Positions 1 to 12,020 of a DNA stretch of 64,000 nt are shown one piece after another. The notes beneath the pieces are model-generated. The model made no database searches and had not been told where the DNA came from. It saw nothing but the letters and a program-made list of their open reading frames with translations. Positions within the stretch are counted from its first letter, which is position 1. Each line of letters opens with the position of its first letter. Made by a program: the position numbers and the translations under genes. Source of the stretch: Leptodontidium sp. MPI-SDFR-AT-0119 (Eukaryota > Ascomycota > Leotiomycetes > Helotiales > Leptodontidiaceae); contig JAHLEZ010000022.1 in assembly GCA_020726505.1 (NCBI GenBank), positions 1,015,258 through 1,079,257 of the forward strand, read 5' to 3'.

Positions 1-906
1 ATCCGTAGCAAAAAATTCAAAGAATCATTCCCCCATATCCCAAATTGGAACAGGAAATAGGGAAGGTGAAATCACCGCCAATTACATCCGACAACCTTGC
101 TTACTGACCTTGGAGATGGCTATTTTCAGGAAGCAAGAAAAGAAAACATCAGAGTGAACAGAATTGTACGTAAAAGCAAGTGAAACTTAACAGAATTTAG
201 AAAATAAGTTGGAGAGTAGGTTGATCCTTGTATCACTTCTGTAAGCCAAAGTGGAAGTGCGGCACACTGGTGATACAGCCGAGTTGATCGACTCCCAAGA
301 CTCAGGGACTTTAGTTGCCATCGTTTATTTACAACTAATTACATCAATTCCATACATGCGTACAAAAACAATTAAAAGCACACCCACTCACAATTATCCC
401 GAGGCGAAGTACAGTAGCGGAGCTAGTGTATCGTCATGACATCAGAATGCAACTTCAGAATCTGTACCTCTCTCTCAACCCAATCCCAATCCACTCCAGC
501 TTCTTCGCGAATTCTTGGTCGTCATAACCTTGCCTATCTCGGGGTTGTGATCTGTCTTTCATTGGATCGCTCGTCTGTAACCAGTGCTAATGCTGGATCT
601 AAGGGCTTGGCTCTTCCGCAACGTGACCTAATTGCTGGGTTTGGCGGCGGAGCCTTGTTGATCTTGCACGTAAAGCTCGTGTTCGAAGAGGATATCGTAA
701 AATTGTTGGTGGTTATGTGGTAGTTGAGATTTTGTTTAAATTGCTGGTCTTCCCCGAATGGAAAATTTGATTTCAGTTGAATTGAGTTGATCGATTGTTT
801 ACTCGCTTAAGCATACAACAACTGACATCCAAAATTATGACAACATTCTCAACAGCCCTAGTAGAAAAGCCAGAGAATTTTAATTGGCTCTAAAACGAAA
901 GTTACC
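1..906. other. Gene-free left edge
   Basis: No convincing gene. Only short open frames occur on either strand. A minus-strand frame at about 660-720 looks slightly protein-like but has no start or splice context. The 3' end of a gene lying to the left of the window cannot be excluded. Confidence 0.5.
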
Positions 907-1552
907 ATGAGATCCTCCACGACATCTACACTGCTCGTAGCAGCATCGCTTTTCTGCTTAAGCGAAGCACAGAATGACACCCAGTCCTCTCGACCGTGAA
1001 TGCCAACGCCGCCACGCTCTCCACTCGCGCCTCAGGAAGCCGCAACGGGTTTCCTGCCCGTCCCTCTTCGGGGCAAGTCCATTTTCCACTGGTGAAAGTT
1101 CACCCTGCGAGGTTCAATGGGCAGGAACTGTATCCTCGCAATTCCTACAGAACAATTTCACCGATCGGAGGAATAGAGTTGAGCCTGGGTGTCCGTTGAC
1201 GAATGTGGGTAATGTGACGTTGGAGGATGAGCTGTTCTTTAATTGGCAGGAAGGGAGTATGGAGGGTGGGGATTTCACGATGTATGATCGGGCGGTGTTG
1301 AATGCGTTGCCGGTTTTGACGGTGGTGTGGTTGAAGAGTGTGGATAATGAGACGGTGCAGAAGGTGGTTGTTCGGGATGGGATGGCGGGTTGGACGGGTG
1401 TGGAGCTGATGTGTATTAGTACTAATGAGATGCGGCTTGGGCATAGGAATTTGACTCAAGTCGAGCGTGATTCTGGGGTGGAGAGGATTGTTGGGAATTG
1501 GGCAGTGGTGAGTGTTGTTGCGTTGAGTGTTGTCGTTGGATTGGTATTGTAG
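907..1552 (+). CDS. Candidate small secreted, possibly GPI-anchored protein
   Basis: Family not recognised. The ATG at 907 opens a signal-peptide-like stretch (MRSSTTSTLLVAASLFCLSEAQ) but the frame stops at 997. Removing a 40-nt GT-AG segment, 996-1035, joins 907-995 to 1036-1552 in frame and gives 201 residues. The C-terminus is a hydrophobic run (AVVSVVALSVVVGLVL) ending at the stop, as in GPI-anchored or tail-anchored proteins. The mature part has several Asn-x-Ser/Thr sites and a few cysteines. An intron of 40 nt is short even for fungi, so the gene might instead be interrupted. The two ends, with signal peptide and hydrophobic tail in one reading, are what make the model plausible. Predicted location is the cell surface; function unknown. 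Confidence 0.45.
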
Positions 1553-2395
1553 TATAGCTTCGAGATGATGGATCTTTCCTGCTGTATTCAATTCCAACAA
1601 AGTATATTGAAAATGAATAAACTTAATGAAAATATGCATATCACTCAGTAGTATCTCAGGGAACTACAACAAGTGATATGACAAACGATTAGACATTCGA
1701 CATCGTACCAAACTGTTTTATTTCTGGATCCTGTTTCACTTCTATTCTATCTACCACCTGTCAGCCATTAGCCGTGTATTCTAGATTCATTTTCCCTTGT
1801 TTTGCTTTTCTCTTATGATGTTGTGGGTGAGAATACTTAAGTTGATGTTTATTGTTTTGGTCTCCGCCAGCTAGCGATCAGGGCATCCTTTCTCAGTTCA
1901 AGAATTCGGAATTTCGGGAATGCCACGTTGAGACCAGGGAATGAAAAGATTAGAGCATGCTTTCCTTTATCTTTGGATTATCTCTGAATCAAGACCTTAG
2001 GATATTATCCTGTATCTATCTTCGAGCAATCGCAGTTGAGCAATCAAATAGCCGCCTGATATTTCCTGGATTAGGAATGTTGACATCCGAATAAGATATG
2101 CAAATTTAGTCATGGATGGGAAGGATCCGAGACTGGTGAACACATTTTATTGAAAGGGTTCTATTATTGCAAAGCCCAAACCCCTTTTCGCCAGCCAGAT
2201 AAGTATGGAAGTAATCATGGGTATCATTTGAAAGCAATTCCTGGGCAAGCAGCCACATCCACGCTCCCCAAAACGAATCCAGATCTGCTTCAACGCCATG
2301 ATAATAAGAAAAGGTGTCATGCGCCCTATCAACTCTGAAAAACTAGAGGCCGTGATGAAATGTTAGAGAAATCGAGTCCGGTTGGGCCATGTTGT
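1553..2395. other. Intergenic, nothing recognised
   Basis: Convergent spacer between the candidate secreted protein gene and the minus-strand DUF7918 gene. It presumably holds both 3' UTRs. The small open frames near 2150-2520 on both strands lack domain character and partly shadow the last exon of the DUF7918 gene. Confidence 0.5.
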
Positions 2396-3528
2396 TTAGT
2401 CATCTGTAAGGTCGATAACAACGCTGCTGCCAGGTCCGCGAGGAGTCTTGGGTGCTCGTCCACTAGCACTGCCACTGCCACTAGCCACTTCATGGTCTCG
2501 CTTTCTTCCACGTGGGCCATCATCTTCCTCGGCCTTGATCTCTTCGATTTCTTTCTGCCAAATAATTAGTCTGATTGATGTATATATCACATAAATCCAT
2601 ACCTTGAGATTTGCGAGTCTAGCTTCTTTGCTCAACGTAGCGTTGCTGCCGTTGCTGACACGCGAATTGACGGGAGCTGGCACAAGCTCAGGGGAAGCAG
2701 ACCGAGGAATAATGAGTTCCGATTGAAGGTCCTCTTTGAAAGGGTCAGTATAAAGATAACGGATCGGGGCAAGGACACAAACCTCGAGAGCGGTACTTGA
2801 ACACAAAGACTCCAACGGGGTTTTGTGGTCCGTCGAGATCAACAGTTTCTTTGCTTGTGCGAGTGACTATTTGCTGTTCTCCATATGAAACCCCATGTGA
2901 GATAGCCTTGCCTTTCAAAGCTTTCTCTGCGACTTCTGCGGGAGGCTTGTGTTGTGCCACATTGTAGTTTGCAACAACTGGGACAATCGATTCTCTTTGC
3001 ATAGCTCTGTGAACCGAAACGACAATCTCACCAATTCCTGCAAGAGCCTTTGTATCCTTCTTCACGCGGTTGGAGTCTGGATCATCAACTAAGGAATTAG
3101 TCAGTAAAGATTTCATTAGGAAAATGCTTCTCCAACCAACCCTTCTTGATGCTGCTGAACTTCAGAACTCTGCTCGACAACTGCGTTGGACTAATGCGAT
3201 CAAGTCTTGCAGTGATCAACTCCATGTAATAACCAGAACAACGGGTAAACCACGCATCTGTGCATGTAGCCTGCGCGATTCCGTGGCCATCTACGTTTGC
3301 TTTGAATACAAGGCTTTGGCAGTCCATCCTGTATGGATGCTTGAGAACCAGCCGAATTCTGAACTCAGCGTCCGTCTTGCACTCTACGAACTTCTGGGAC
3401 CGCAATTCTTCTGGCAAATGCGCAAACTTGGCTTGGGAGAACTCGCCATCATCGTTGTACTCAGGAAGATCCTCATTGAAGGATTGGATAGTGACTTCAA
3501 GTCCAGGCACACCAGGAAGGATAGCCAT
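2396..3528 (-). CDS. DUF7918 family protein with C-terminal SUMO-interaction-like motif
   Basis: Four exons on the minus strand: 3528-3141, 3088-2783, 2733-2603 and 2554-2396, giving 327 residues. Introns are 52, 49 and 48 bp and every junction keeps the frame. The opening MAILPGVPGLEVTI and the internal block ending FKYRSREDLQSE match the fungal DUF7918 family, a nuclear-type domain of unknown function found in many ascomycetes. After about residue 230 the protein becomes disordered, with Ser/Gly-rich and basic stretches (GRKRDHE). It ends in VIDLTDD, which fits the SUMO-interacting consensus: hydrophobic core followed by acids. The gene is divergent from Cactin, sharing a 437-bp spacer. The family call is fairly firm; the biological role is unknown, and SUMO binding is inference from the motif only. 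Confidence 0.85.
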
Positions 3529-3965
3529 TTTGCCTGTAGTGGAGCTGAGGTTGGCTAAGGCTAAGGCTGAGGCTGAGGAAGTCGGAGGCTGTTTGAGGTT
3601 GAGGGCCGTAGATTAGTTGGCAGTCTACCTTTGAAGTCGGCGAAGGGTCATACAAAAGTGAGTGAAAGCGCTTGTCTTTGAAACCATGGAAGTGGTGATA
3701 GGAGAATCGAGGAGAAGAAATAAATAGAGTATTGGAAAGTTGCAAGACATCGCGAGGTCTCCGCCTTGACGAGGCTGAACTCGAAGACCAAACGAGCGGC
3801 CGCTAGTTGCCCATGCTCCATGCGCCTTCGAGAGACAGCGCTAGCCATTTTAAGCTCTAGTGCAAGGCGTAGCTCAACCTCCATGTGGAAAAAATGTAGC
3901 CTTAACCCCCCCCCATTCTCAACAACTTCAACATATTACGCCGTCTCCTACACAAGCAGCCTACT
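3529..3965. promoter_or_regulatory. Divergent promoter region, DUF7918 / Cactin
   Basis: A 437-bp spacer between two start codons facing away from each other, so it must hold both promoters and 5' UTRs. It contains a short CTCAGC/CTTAGC repeat tract (about 3548-3580) just upstream of the DUF7918 start, and a run of nine C near 3906 before the Cactin start. No factor-binding site was identified with confidence. Confidence 0.6.
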
Positions 3966-5821
3966 ATGGATTCTGGACGGAGAGCGATGATAGCAGGTCG
4001 GGACTCACCTGCAAGGGACATCACAGCCCCACGACGAGATCAGTCCGCACGCGTATCAAAGCCATCAAGACCACCAGGAAACCGCCCACAAGACCATCGC
4101 CCTCGAAACAATCAGTCCTCCCTCGAAGATGAACAGTCGCGGAAGTGGGTGTCGGAGGAAGATAGCTTTGTTCTGAAGCAAGCAAAGAAGAAGGCCGACA
4201 TTCGAGTACGGGAGGGGCGAGCGAAGCCTATAGACTGGCTGGCGGTTATTCTACGTGTGATAGACCCAGACAGAGACCTTCTGGACGACGACGACGAGGA
4301 AGAGGTTCAGCACGATGTTGTGGACCCAGAGGGCGTTTTTGAGGGGCTCAACGACGCGCAATTGAGCGAATTGGACAAGGACATTGCTTCCTACCTCGCT
4401 TTGGAGAAGAACAAGAAGAACCTGGATTACTGGAAGACTATGCAAATCATCTGCAATGATCGTCGCCAGAAGCTGAAGCCTCTTGGCCCTGAGGAGCGCG
4501 CCGTTGGATCCGTGGCTTCTGACGTTGATAAGCTATTGGGCCCCAAGACATATGAGCAACTGGAGAGCTTGGAAGTACAAATTAGAGCAAAGCTGCGATC
4601 AAACGAACCTATCGACGTGGATTACTGGGAGCAATTATTGCGAAGTCTACTGATCTGGAAGGCAAAAGCGAAACTCAAGAAGGTTTACCAATCAGTCCTC
4701 GACAGCCGCCTCGAGAAACTGCGAAAGGAACAACAGGAGGATGCAGAAGGAGTGCGTTCGAAGATGCAAGAACTGCTTGGCGATCCTATTCCGGTCGTTG
4801 AGGAGGGCGCAGAAAATCCGGCTGTGGGTGCGAATGTCTCACAAATTATCCGACGACAACCCACGTTCCAATACTCGTCAAAGTACGACCCGGAACCACT
4901 CTTGAAGCTACATTCCGAAGATAAATCGAGCGAAGTTGTCGATGAATCGGTTTTCCTACAAAAGATCGTCGCAGAACGTCGTAAAGTACTGAAACTTGGA
5001 TATGTTCCATTACGACAAGCCACCAATGAGAAAGGACCGGTCTCAAGCAGCAGGGCAATCACCACATCAACTGTTGGAATTCATCCTCCAGGTACCCAAA
5101 GATTCTCAACGGCTGTCAATGAAGACTTTTCCCAGGCGACCAAAGCATTGTACGAGAGAGAGGTTGCCCGGGGTGTGGATGAAGACGAGGAAATCTTCAC
5201 GGGAGAGGAAACAGTCGCAACATCTTCGAAACCGCAATGGGCCGACAAATACAGACCAAGAAAACCTCGATACTTCAACCGTGTGCAGATGGGATACGAG
5301 TGGAACAAATACAATCAAACTCATTATGACCATGACAATCCCCCACCAAAGGTTGTTCAAGGATACAAGTTCAATATCTTCTATCCAGATCTGATTGACA
5401 AGGCCAAGGCTCCGACCTTCAAGATCTTCAGAGAACATGGTAGAAAGCGAGGCGAGTCCTTCGCTCCAGCTGGAGAAGAAGATACTTGTCTCATTCGGTT
5501 CATCGCTGGACCACCATATGAGGATATTGCTTTTCGAATCGTAGATAGAGAGTGGGACTACAGCGCTAAGAGAGACCGTGGCTTTCGAAGCAGCTTCGAC
5601 AAGGTACGCTTATTTCTTTGCTACAAACACGTATCAGACGCGCGTGTCAGGTGCTTCCCCGAACGCCCCCCGTGTTGCTCGTACCCTTGACCTGGAAACT
5701 AATTATCCCACACAGGGCATCCTTCAACTACACTTCCAATACAAGAAGGTGAGCATCAATCATGTGCATGATTCTATTCTTTATTTGCTGACCTATCGTT
5801 TAGATTTACTACAGAAAGTGA
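3966..5821 (+). CDS. Cactin, spliceosome-associated protein
   Basis: Cactin is a conserved eukaryotic nuclear protein that associates with the spliceosome and affects pre-mRNA splicing. Exons are 3966-5603, 5716-5748 and 5804-5821, giving 562 residues; introns are 112 and 55 bp. The N-terminus is basic and disordered. The central region (about residues 60-260) with SEEDSFVLKQAKKKADIR and DYWKTMQIICNDRR corresponds to the Cactin middle domain. The C-terminal domain is very conserved, running through YNQTHYDHDNPPPKVVQGYK, FNIFYPDLIDK and FAGPP-like RFIAGPPYEDIAF to the terminal QYKKIYYRK. Without the two small last exons this hallmark terminus would be lost, which supports the splice model. Length is typical of fungal forms. 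It starts 437 bp from the divergent DUF7918 gene. Confidence 0.93.
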
Positions 5822-7054
5822 TTGATTGTTCGGGAGTTGCTTGCGGAGGGGAAGAAGTTTTTCGCAACATCGATCCGGGAAGTAGAATGTCCACTAGGGC
5901 CAAAAATACAGCTTCTCACTGAAACTTCTTATCCCAGATGAAGCATACATGTCGCGTGGTGCACAAATTTCCCCTTGCACACTACCGTTTCCCCGTGGCC
6001 GTTGCGTTGCGAATGTGTACGCCCTCAGTGCAGACCAGCAGAGAATCCGTGCGTTGACAGAAAGGAAGCGAAACCCCACGATGATGACAAGGTCCTCCGC
6101 ACACACTGTCAGACTCTCGCCATGCCTTCAACAGATAATTGATAGGCACTATTGGCACAGACCAGACATTGCCCCGGGTGTACCTTCAATGTGGCTTCCC
6201 ACTTGCCCGCTGCACGCTCATTTCTCCTAAGAGAAATTTCATTCCAGCTTGCGCCCAGAATTCTCATTGCTCTCTATCATTACTAAGGGAAATCATAGCG
6301 GAAATGGACCAAGTTTACGCACGGGTAGATGATGGCAGCTCCCGGCCTTCTAGAAGCTAATTCCATCCTGGGACCCTAAGAGGAAATGATTTTTTCATTT
6401 CTACTAGCGTGGCTTCTTTGCACAAGATTTAAGCCTGCTCAAGGCGTACTGTGCAACCTGGAAGCTCCCCCAGCTCACATTGTTTCTCTTCCTCCTACTC
6501 CATTAGCGTGAGGTAGCGACATGCAGCTAACCTTCTGCGAGAATGTCACACAACCTATGCATGCAGATTAAGTGCCTGAGTGCAGGTTTTCTTCGGTGAC
6601 AGGAGAGAAATGATTGCTTCTAGAGCCTCTCAACACACGATAGGTAGACCATTCCATTCAGTCACGCTCATGTCCCTCCCCGTAACAAACGGGGCTTGTA
6701 CAACCGGTCATGAGCTTTACCCATGCGTTGTCAGCGCTACCTCGCATCTATAGCTTTGTCTTGTTAGGAGCCGGAGGTACTAGGCCATTGTGAGTCTTCC
6801 GAGTGACTGACTGGCTACTCTTTTCTCCTATTGCACTGACTCAACTCAATATCTACATCTGCTTCCCTTTGCTATTCTCCGACTCGGATCTTCCCTTCGC
6901 TTCCGTCCCCCGTCTTCTCTCGTCGTACAAGAAGAACAAGAAGTAACAGCAATCCAGCATCCATTCCTTTGAAAGAATACCACCTCATCCTTTTACCACA
7001 TCACAGACGGAAAGATCTGCTGTGTTTTTTGTTGTTGTTGGTTGCACTCTCACT
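5822..7054. promoter_or_regulatory. Long upstream region of the forkhead gene
   Basis: A 1.2-kb gene-free stretch holding the Cactin 3' end and the promoter and probable 5' UTR of the forkhead gene. From about 6800 it is pyrimidine-rich (CTTCCC, TCTTCCC and similar), as in many fungal promoters and leaders. Small ORFs (for example 5949-6230 and 6139-6360) lack domain features. I see no firm binding site. Confidence 0.5.
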
Positions 7055-8652
7055 ATGAATTCGGGTTCTTACCATCATCAACACCAGATGTCTGGCTTGC
7101 TTCCGGACTTCCAATATGACGGGAGTCTTGACTCCTCAGTGCAAGCTCCTTATCCTATGTTTACCTCTTGTGACGGCCTTCCTCGAACCCCATCCCAGCA
7201 TCTGATGAGTTCGTCCTCTCTGACATCCAGTATCTTGGCCGACAGCAACTTCAACCTTCATCAGCAACTGCCAATGTCGATGTCATTGTCTATGTCGAAC
7301 AACTCTATGGCATGGGCAGATCCCAACCGTAGTGCTGGAGCTTTTGAGACCCCGAACAACAACAGCAGCAACGGCTACTATGGCTACTCCCCATCAAACA
7401 TGGCGGGAAACGAGCACAATGGCACATTCTATCGAGGCTATCAACAGCAACAGCAGCAACAACCACAGCTTGACCAGACCCCTCGATACATGCCAAACAT
7501 CTTCAGCAACAATAACAACAACGGCATGTCTCTTGAAGATAGCTACGAGCCCTCGGCCTACCTCCTCGACCCTAGCGAACCCTGTATGCAGAGCCCAAAC
7601 AACATCATGAGAAGCCCCTTTGACTACGAAAACATGTCCAACGCTCGCGGTCTCGAGCGTCTGAGCATCAGCCACAGCCCCGTCCTCAAGATTGAGCAGG
7701 ATGATGCCATGGATAATATCATGTCGTTCGAGCGAGCCTCTTCATTCCGCAAGCCATCAAGAGAGAGTTCAGAAGAAGGAAACAGCTCACGCGAGACGAC
7801 GGCTGTCGAGATTGAAGAACATATTGCCGGTGAACCGTACGCCAAGCTTATCTACCGAGCGCTGATGGGCGCTCCCAACCGTTCCATGGTCCTGCAGGAA
7901 ATCTACCAGTGGTTCAGGGAGAATACGCCGAAGGGTAACTCTCAGAGCAAGGGATGGATGAACAGTATCCGCCACAATTTGTCTATGAACGCTGTAAGTC
8001 TATTCGCTATGTATCCATCATGCCCAACTAGGCTAACAACTCCTTTTACAATCAGGCCTTCAAGAAGACCGAACGCAAGACAACCAGTGAAGATGCCAAG
8101 AAGTCCACCGAGTGGGTTCTCGAAGAGTTCGCTGTCCGAGATGGCGTACAATCTACAACCCGCTACCGCCAAGGCGCTGGCTCAAAGAAATTCACCAAGT
8201 CCGACACACCTGCCTCATGTCGTGTAGTCTCCGGCCGCAAAGGAAGTAAGTCAACCAAGCAAGCACAAGCACACGCCAAGCTGCAGCTCCAGCAAAGACA
8301 AAGAAGTGGAGTCATGGGCACGGCCATGAAGGCAGACGAGCGAAGAGACAACCACCCCACGCACGCCACTCACCGTATCGACAATACTAGGAGATCTGAG
8401 TTCCATCAGCAGACCCGATCGCAGCGCCAGAGATCTCCCTTGACGCCACCCAGCGCCAACACCATCGCCTCATCTTGTCAGGGCCCATATTTCTTCCCGC
8501 CCAAGATCGAGCAGTTCGACAGGCCATATGAGGACATGTACCAGTTCCAGGACGTCCAAGATGTCTGCATCGATGACGGAAGTTCCCTCTTCAGCAACGG
8601 TGCAGACGCCCAGTTCCACAGCGGCCGCACCATGTCCAATCATCACTTCTAA
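7055..8652 (+). CDS. Forkhead (winged-helix) transcription factor
   Basis: Two exons, 7055-7993 and 8056-8652, with a 62-bp intron inside the DNA-binding domain; 511 residues. The first ATG after the leader stops is at 7055, giving MNSGSYHHQHQMSG. Residues 1-250 are low complexity, rich in Asn, Gln, Ser and Met, typical of an activation region. The forkhead domain spans about 259-355: PYAKLIYRALMGAPN, then IYQWFRENTPKG, the recognition helix GWMNSIRHNLSMN, then AFKKTER and a wing-like basic block TTRYRQGAGSKKF. The helix motif W-x-N-S-I-R-H-N-L-S is the family hallmark. The tail contains a Gln-rich segment and ends in SNHHF. It should act in the nucleus; targets cannot be told from sequence. 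It is not clearly a cell-cycle Fkh2-type factor, as no FHA domain is present. Confidence 0.93.
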
Positions 8653-11600
8653 GTAGGGAGGGGTGATATTCGGTAGTATTGTATGGGGGGCTGTTTGTTT
8701 TGTGATGTATCGTGTACAATACAGCTTGCAAGTGGAGGACGTCTGCCTTTTGGGAACTAGACGCATATTCTGGCCGTTCCTCATCAAACACATCCATCCC
8801 ATCCTTCTGCACAAGAGCATTGGCATTGGCATTTGGCGAGGAGAGAGGAAGGAGGGGGACGGTTTCGGCAGTTTTGGTCCAGCGTGTGTTATCTTTTTTG
8901 CCCGGCTATTCTTGTATTATCTACCTGTTGGTCCCAGGTTCTGTTTCATTGAAGTGGGTCTTTGGTAGTGGGAGTGGGCATGGTTGTGGTTGATTTTTCC
9001 TCTTCCAGGGCAGGCTCAAAGTACGCATGAACTAATATTTTTTCTTATTGATGCGTGCGTCCCGGACGTGTCTGCCATGTATTGGAAGGGATGTTCAAAA
9101 AGTGAAACCTTGACGGCAGGACCCTTTTTTTTCTTCGCAAGTGAATCTGATATATCATTTCCCGTTGAGATAGGTGGCATACCACTCATCTTTTGTAAGA
9201 AAGAGGTGAGGTGAGGTGAGCTTTTGGTCTTGGTGTTTTGTATCCTTGCGATCTGGACCCTTCCGATAAGCCCATAAGCCCGTTTGTACTCCGCCAGCCC
9301 ATATGCAGGCGTTCAATATCAGGATGCCATGTGCCTCCGAATTGAGCGAGCTGCAGACCTATCTCCCAGAAACCGGGTCGAGCTGGTAGCAACTCTCCAG
9401 CACATATCAGCCTCCAGACCATCTGTAGGCCGCATAGTACACCGGCTGCACGGTATCACAACCCCCAACTTGGTAACTTCACTAGTGACATCTTGTATGA
9501 ACATGACCTTCGTGAAGGCCGATGAAGGTTGGTGAACGTCTTCACTTAGTATTATGGGCACGGGACCTAAGTAACACAAGCTGTGCTGCGCAACGGCCCG
9601 GTTGAGCATCCGGTGCAGACTACTGCACTGCAGAGTTGACAGACTTGGCTACTGGATGTCCTAGTATCGCCAAATCTCCAACAAGTCCTTGGCGACAAGG
9701 AGCTCCTCTGGAGTGACTCGGGAGGCGTGCCAGCCACAACTTTAGGTGTGCTTGAAGCGGGAGAGCTACAAAAACCCGCAAGGGGGACCCCCTTGCTCAC
9801 TGCTCTTGCATTTCGCACAAGCTTATAAGATCGCTCCCTCACTAGCCTTACATGTATGTTGACGTCGTCGCTTCAACATATCATGTTTTACCGCAACCGG
9901 TGAGTCGGCTTCATCATTCGCAAGTGTTGCCCGATGTCGACAGGGAAATCTGCTATAGGCAAGGAATTATGCAATAAGACGTGGGGAAACGTAAATGACC
10001 ATCCGACCCCCCCTTTCCGAGGTTACATTAAGGAAATGGTTCGTGGAGTTGAGAGATGAGACGGGCCCCCGGCTACTGCTTGCGTTGATTTCGTGCTTGA
10101 GATCGATCGATGAGATCTCGATACTGTACTCTGCGGTGGAACGTAGTAATGACTTCGAACCCAGCAACCAGGCTCAACTATACGATCCCAGTGTATATTC
10201 AAATACTATGTAACTGAACCTAAAGTTGACGACTGCCATCTTGCTAGCATTGTCACAACAGTTCGCTACACGTGTATATCGTGTTCAGCATGTGGCAACC
10301 ACGAGAGTTTATAAGCAGCCAAGACCAGAACTCTGACCGGTCTGAGCTGGATAAGACGGCAGAGACCAGCGGTCATATTCAGCATTCAAAGTCCTAGTGG
10401 GGGTTTAGTGATTGTGGATGCGTCTTGCTTGGAAGAGCAGCGAGCCGTGCATGTTGTCGTCTCCAAGACAGACTACGAGTGATGCAAATCACTTTTCATG
10501 CGTGGGACGGGCCGCTCTGGTTGGCCTCCGGAGTAAACTCCTGGTAGCCGAGTCAAAAACAATAACGTCGCATCGTCTGGTCTCTTTGACCCGTCACTCC
10601 GGGTCCGCACGTTTTGGTGTCTCAATAATAGTGCAGGAAATCATTCGAGGTCCCCTGTTGGCTGCCCAGCGATCTGGCGGGGATCTCCTAGTGAGATCTC
10701 CCAGTCGTGTATATGCCTTCGATCGATTGGCTATTCTAGATGCTCGAACGAGTGCTCTGCACCGTGGCTCGTGGGTAGCATGTTATGAGATGCCGAACCG
10801 CCGCCGACTTACCAGAGCCGTTCCTCGTCTCTGCGGCATCGCGGATGATCCTGGAGGAGCCAAAAGGAAGAATATCACAGGTCATAAAAGGCGGACATAT
10901 TTCCTGACCTCTTTTCTCCCCTCCACGCTATTATCAAGCACCTGCGTGGGGTAGATATTGGAGCTGCGGAAACATTCCAACTTCTCGGTTGAATACTGGG
11001 AGGTGACAAAGCAACATGCGTTGAGGCTCATCACAACTTCTCGACTTTGACAGGGACAAAGCCCACTGCCACATGATGAAACAAAAACAATCTTACAAAC
11101 TTTCCAGAAATCTAAGAAGTTTTCGGTGGGGGTCCTTGTTGGAAACCCGAAATTAGGGAACAGGCTCAAAGTTTCAGTAATCTTTGCGTTAGCGGGCTGA
11201 ACTCTAATGATGAACTTGCTTGACGTAAGGCTGGATTCATACCCTGGATATTCCAAGATAGCTCTTCACAGATGCAAAGATTGGGACAGCTCAGAATTCC
11301 AGTACGATTCCCAAAACTCGTAGATCATCACATGACTGAGGACAGTGGCCCTCGGAAGGCTACTTCCTGTAGAGATCTCGAGATTTTCCGTCAACATACC
11401 CAGAAATGGGGGGTTGAAGCAGCCACGAAATCCCATTTTCGACTCATTTCCCACAACTTTGCGGACTCGGTATGAATAATTCTCATCGTCCCCCTTCTTG
11501 AAGTTATTCTCATGATCGAGAAGGAGGGTTTCCGGGCGGACAATCCGGATGAACTTCCACCAATCAACTAGCATTACTGGTATTGATCGACCGGGGTGTC

Positions 11601-12020
11601 ACTTTGTACCTGAATGTCATTTCTCTCGGCGAATCATTCCAAGCAAAATAAGCTTTCAATGGAGCTCTTGATGCGGGGGTTGGTGAGGTCCACGAAGCTT
11701 GCCCCAAACCTTCACTGGGGAACCTGGGGGGTTTCCCCTTGACCCCCGCAGCTTCGACCGCGGTGGTTGGCCGAAGCTGGAAACTCATCCGAGCAGAGAT
11801 TGGATATCGTCGTCATGTCCAGGAACTGCCTTGCAATCCGGAAAAATAGACAGCTTTTCATCCTAACGACCACTCCACCGGTGCTGCCGCTCCAGAAATG
11901 TTAAGATGAACATGAAGCATAAAGGCTCGATGATTTCCAGTATGAGTGAGTTCGTTCTTAGCAAGCCATTGAGTTCTCTGCTCTTTCTTCTTGACATCAA
12001 TACTTTGATATCAGTCCAAG
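8653..12020. other. 3.4-kb intergenic region
   Basis: No supported gene. It holds the 3' UTR of the forkhead gene, small tandem motifs (GTGAGGTGAGGTGAGC near 9205; CCATAAGCCCATAAGCCC near 9270), a 19-nt palindrome at 9778-9796, and presumably the polygalacturonase promoter at its right end. The longest open frame, 10412-10954 on the plus strand, has no recognisable domain and a composition unlike the neighbouring genes. Confidence 0.5.
9778..9796. repeat. Perfect short palindrome
   Basis: Nine-base arms (gcaaggggg / cccccttgc) flank a single A. It is followed 25-30 bases later by an ACTTATAAGA-like A/T-rich element. It could be a binding site for a dimeric factor or a chance palindrome; CCCCT/AGGGG cores are known stress-response-type sites in fungi, but no nearby gene start supports that. 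Confidence 0.4.

Noticed and set aside
1145..1639. 164-codon minus-strand frame
   Set aside because: Mirror of the candidate secreted protein gene, rich in His/Pro/Arg as expected for an antisense read.
8240..8282. Possible second intron in the forkhead gene (GTAAGT near 8249)
   Set aside because: The frame reads through smoothly with a sensible Gln/Lys-rich sequence on both sides.
10412..10954. 180-codon open frame on the plus strand
   Set aside because: No domain, no signal peptide, Arg/Ser-rich composition as in out-of-frame reads, and no splice partner.
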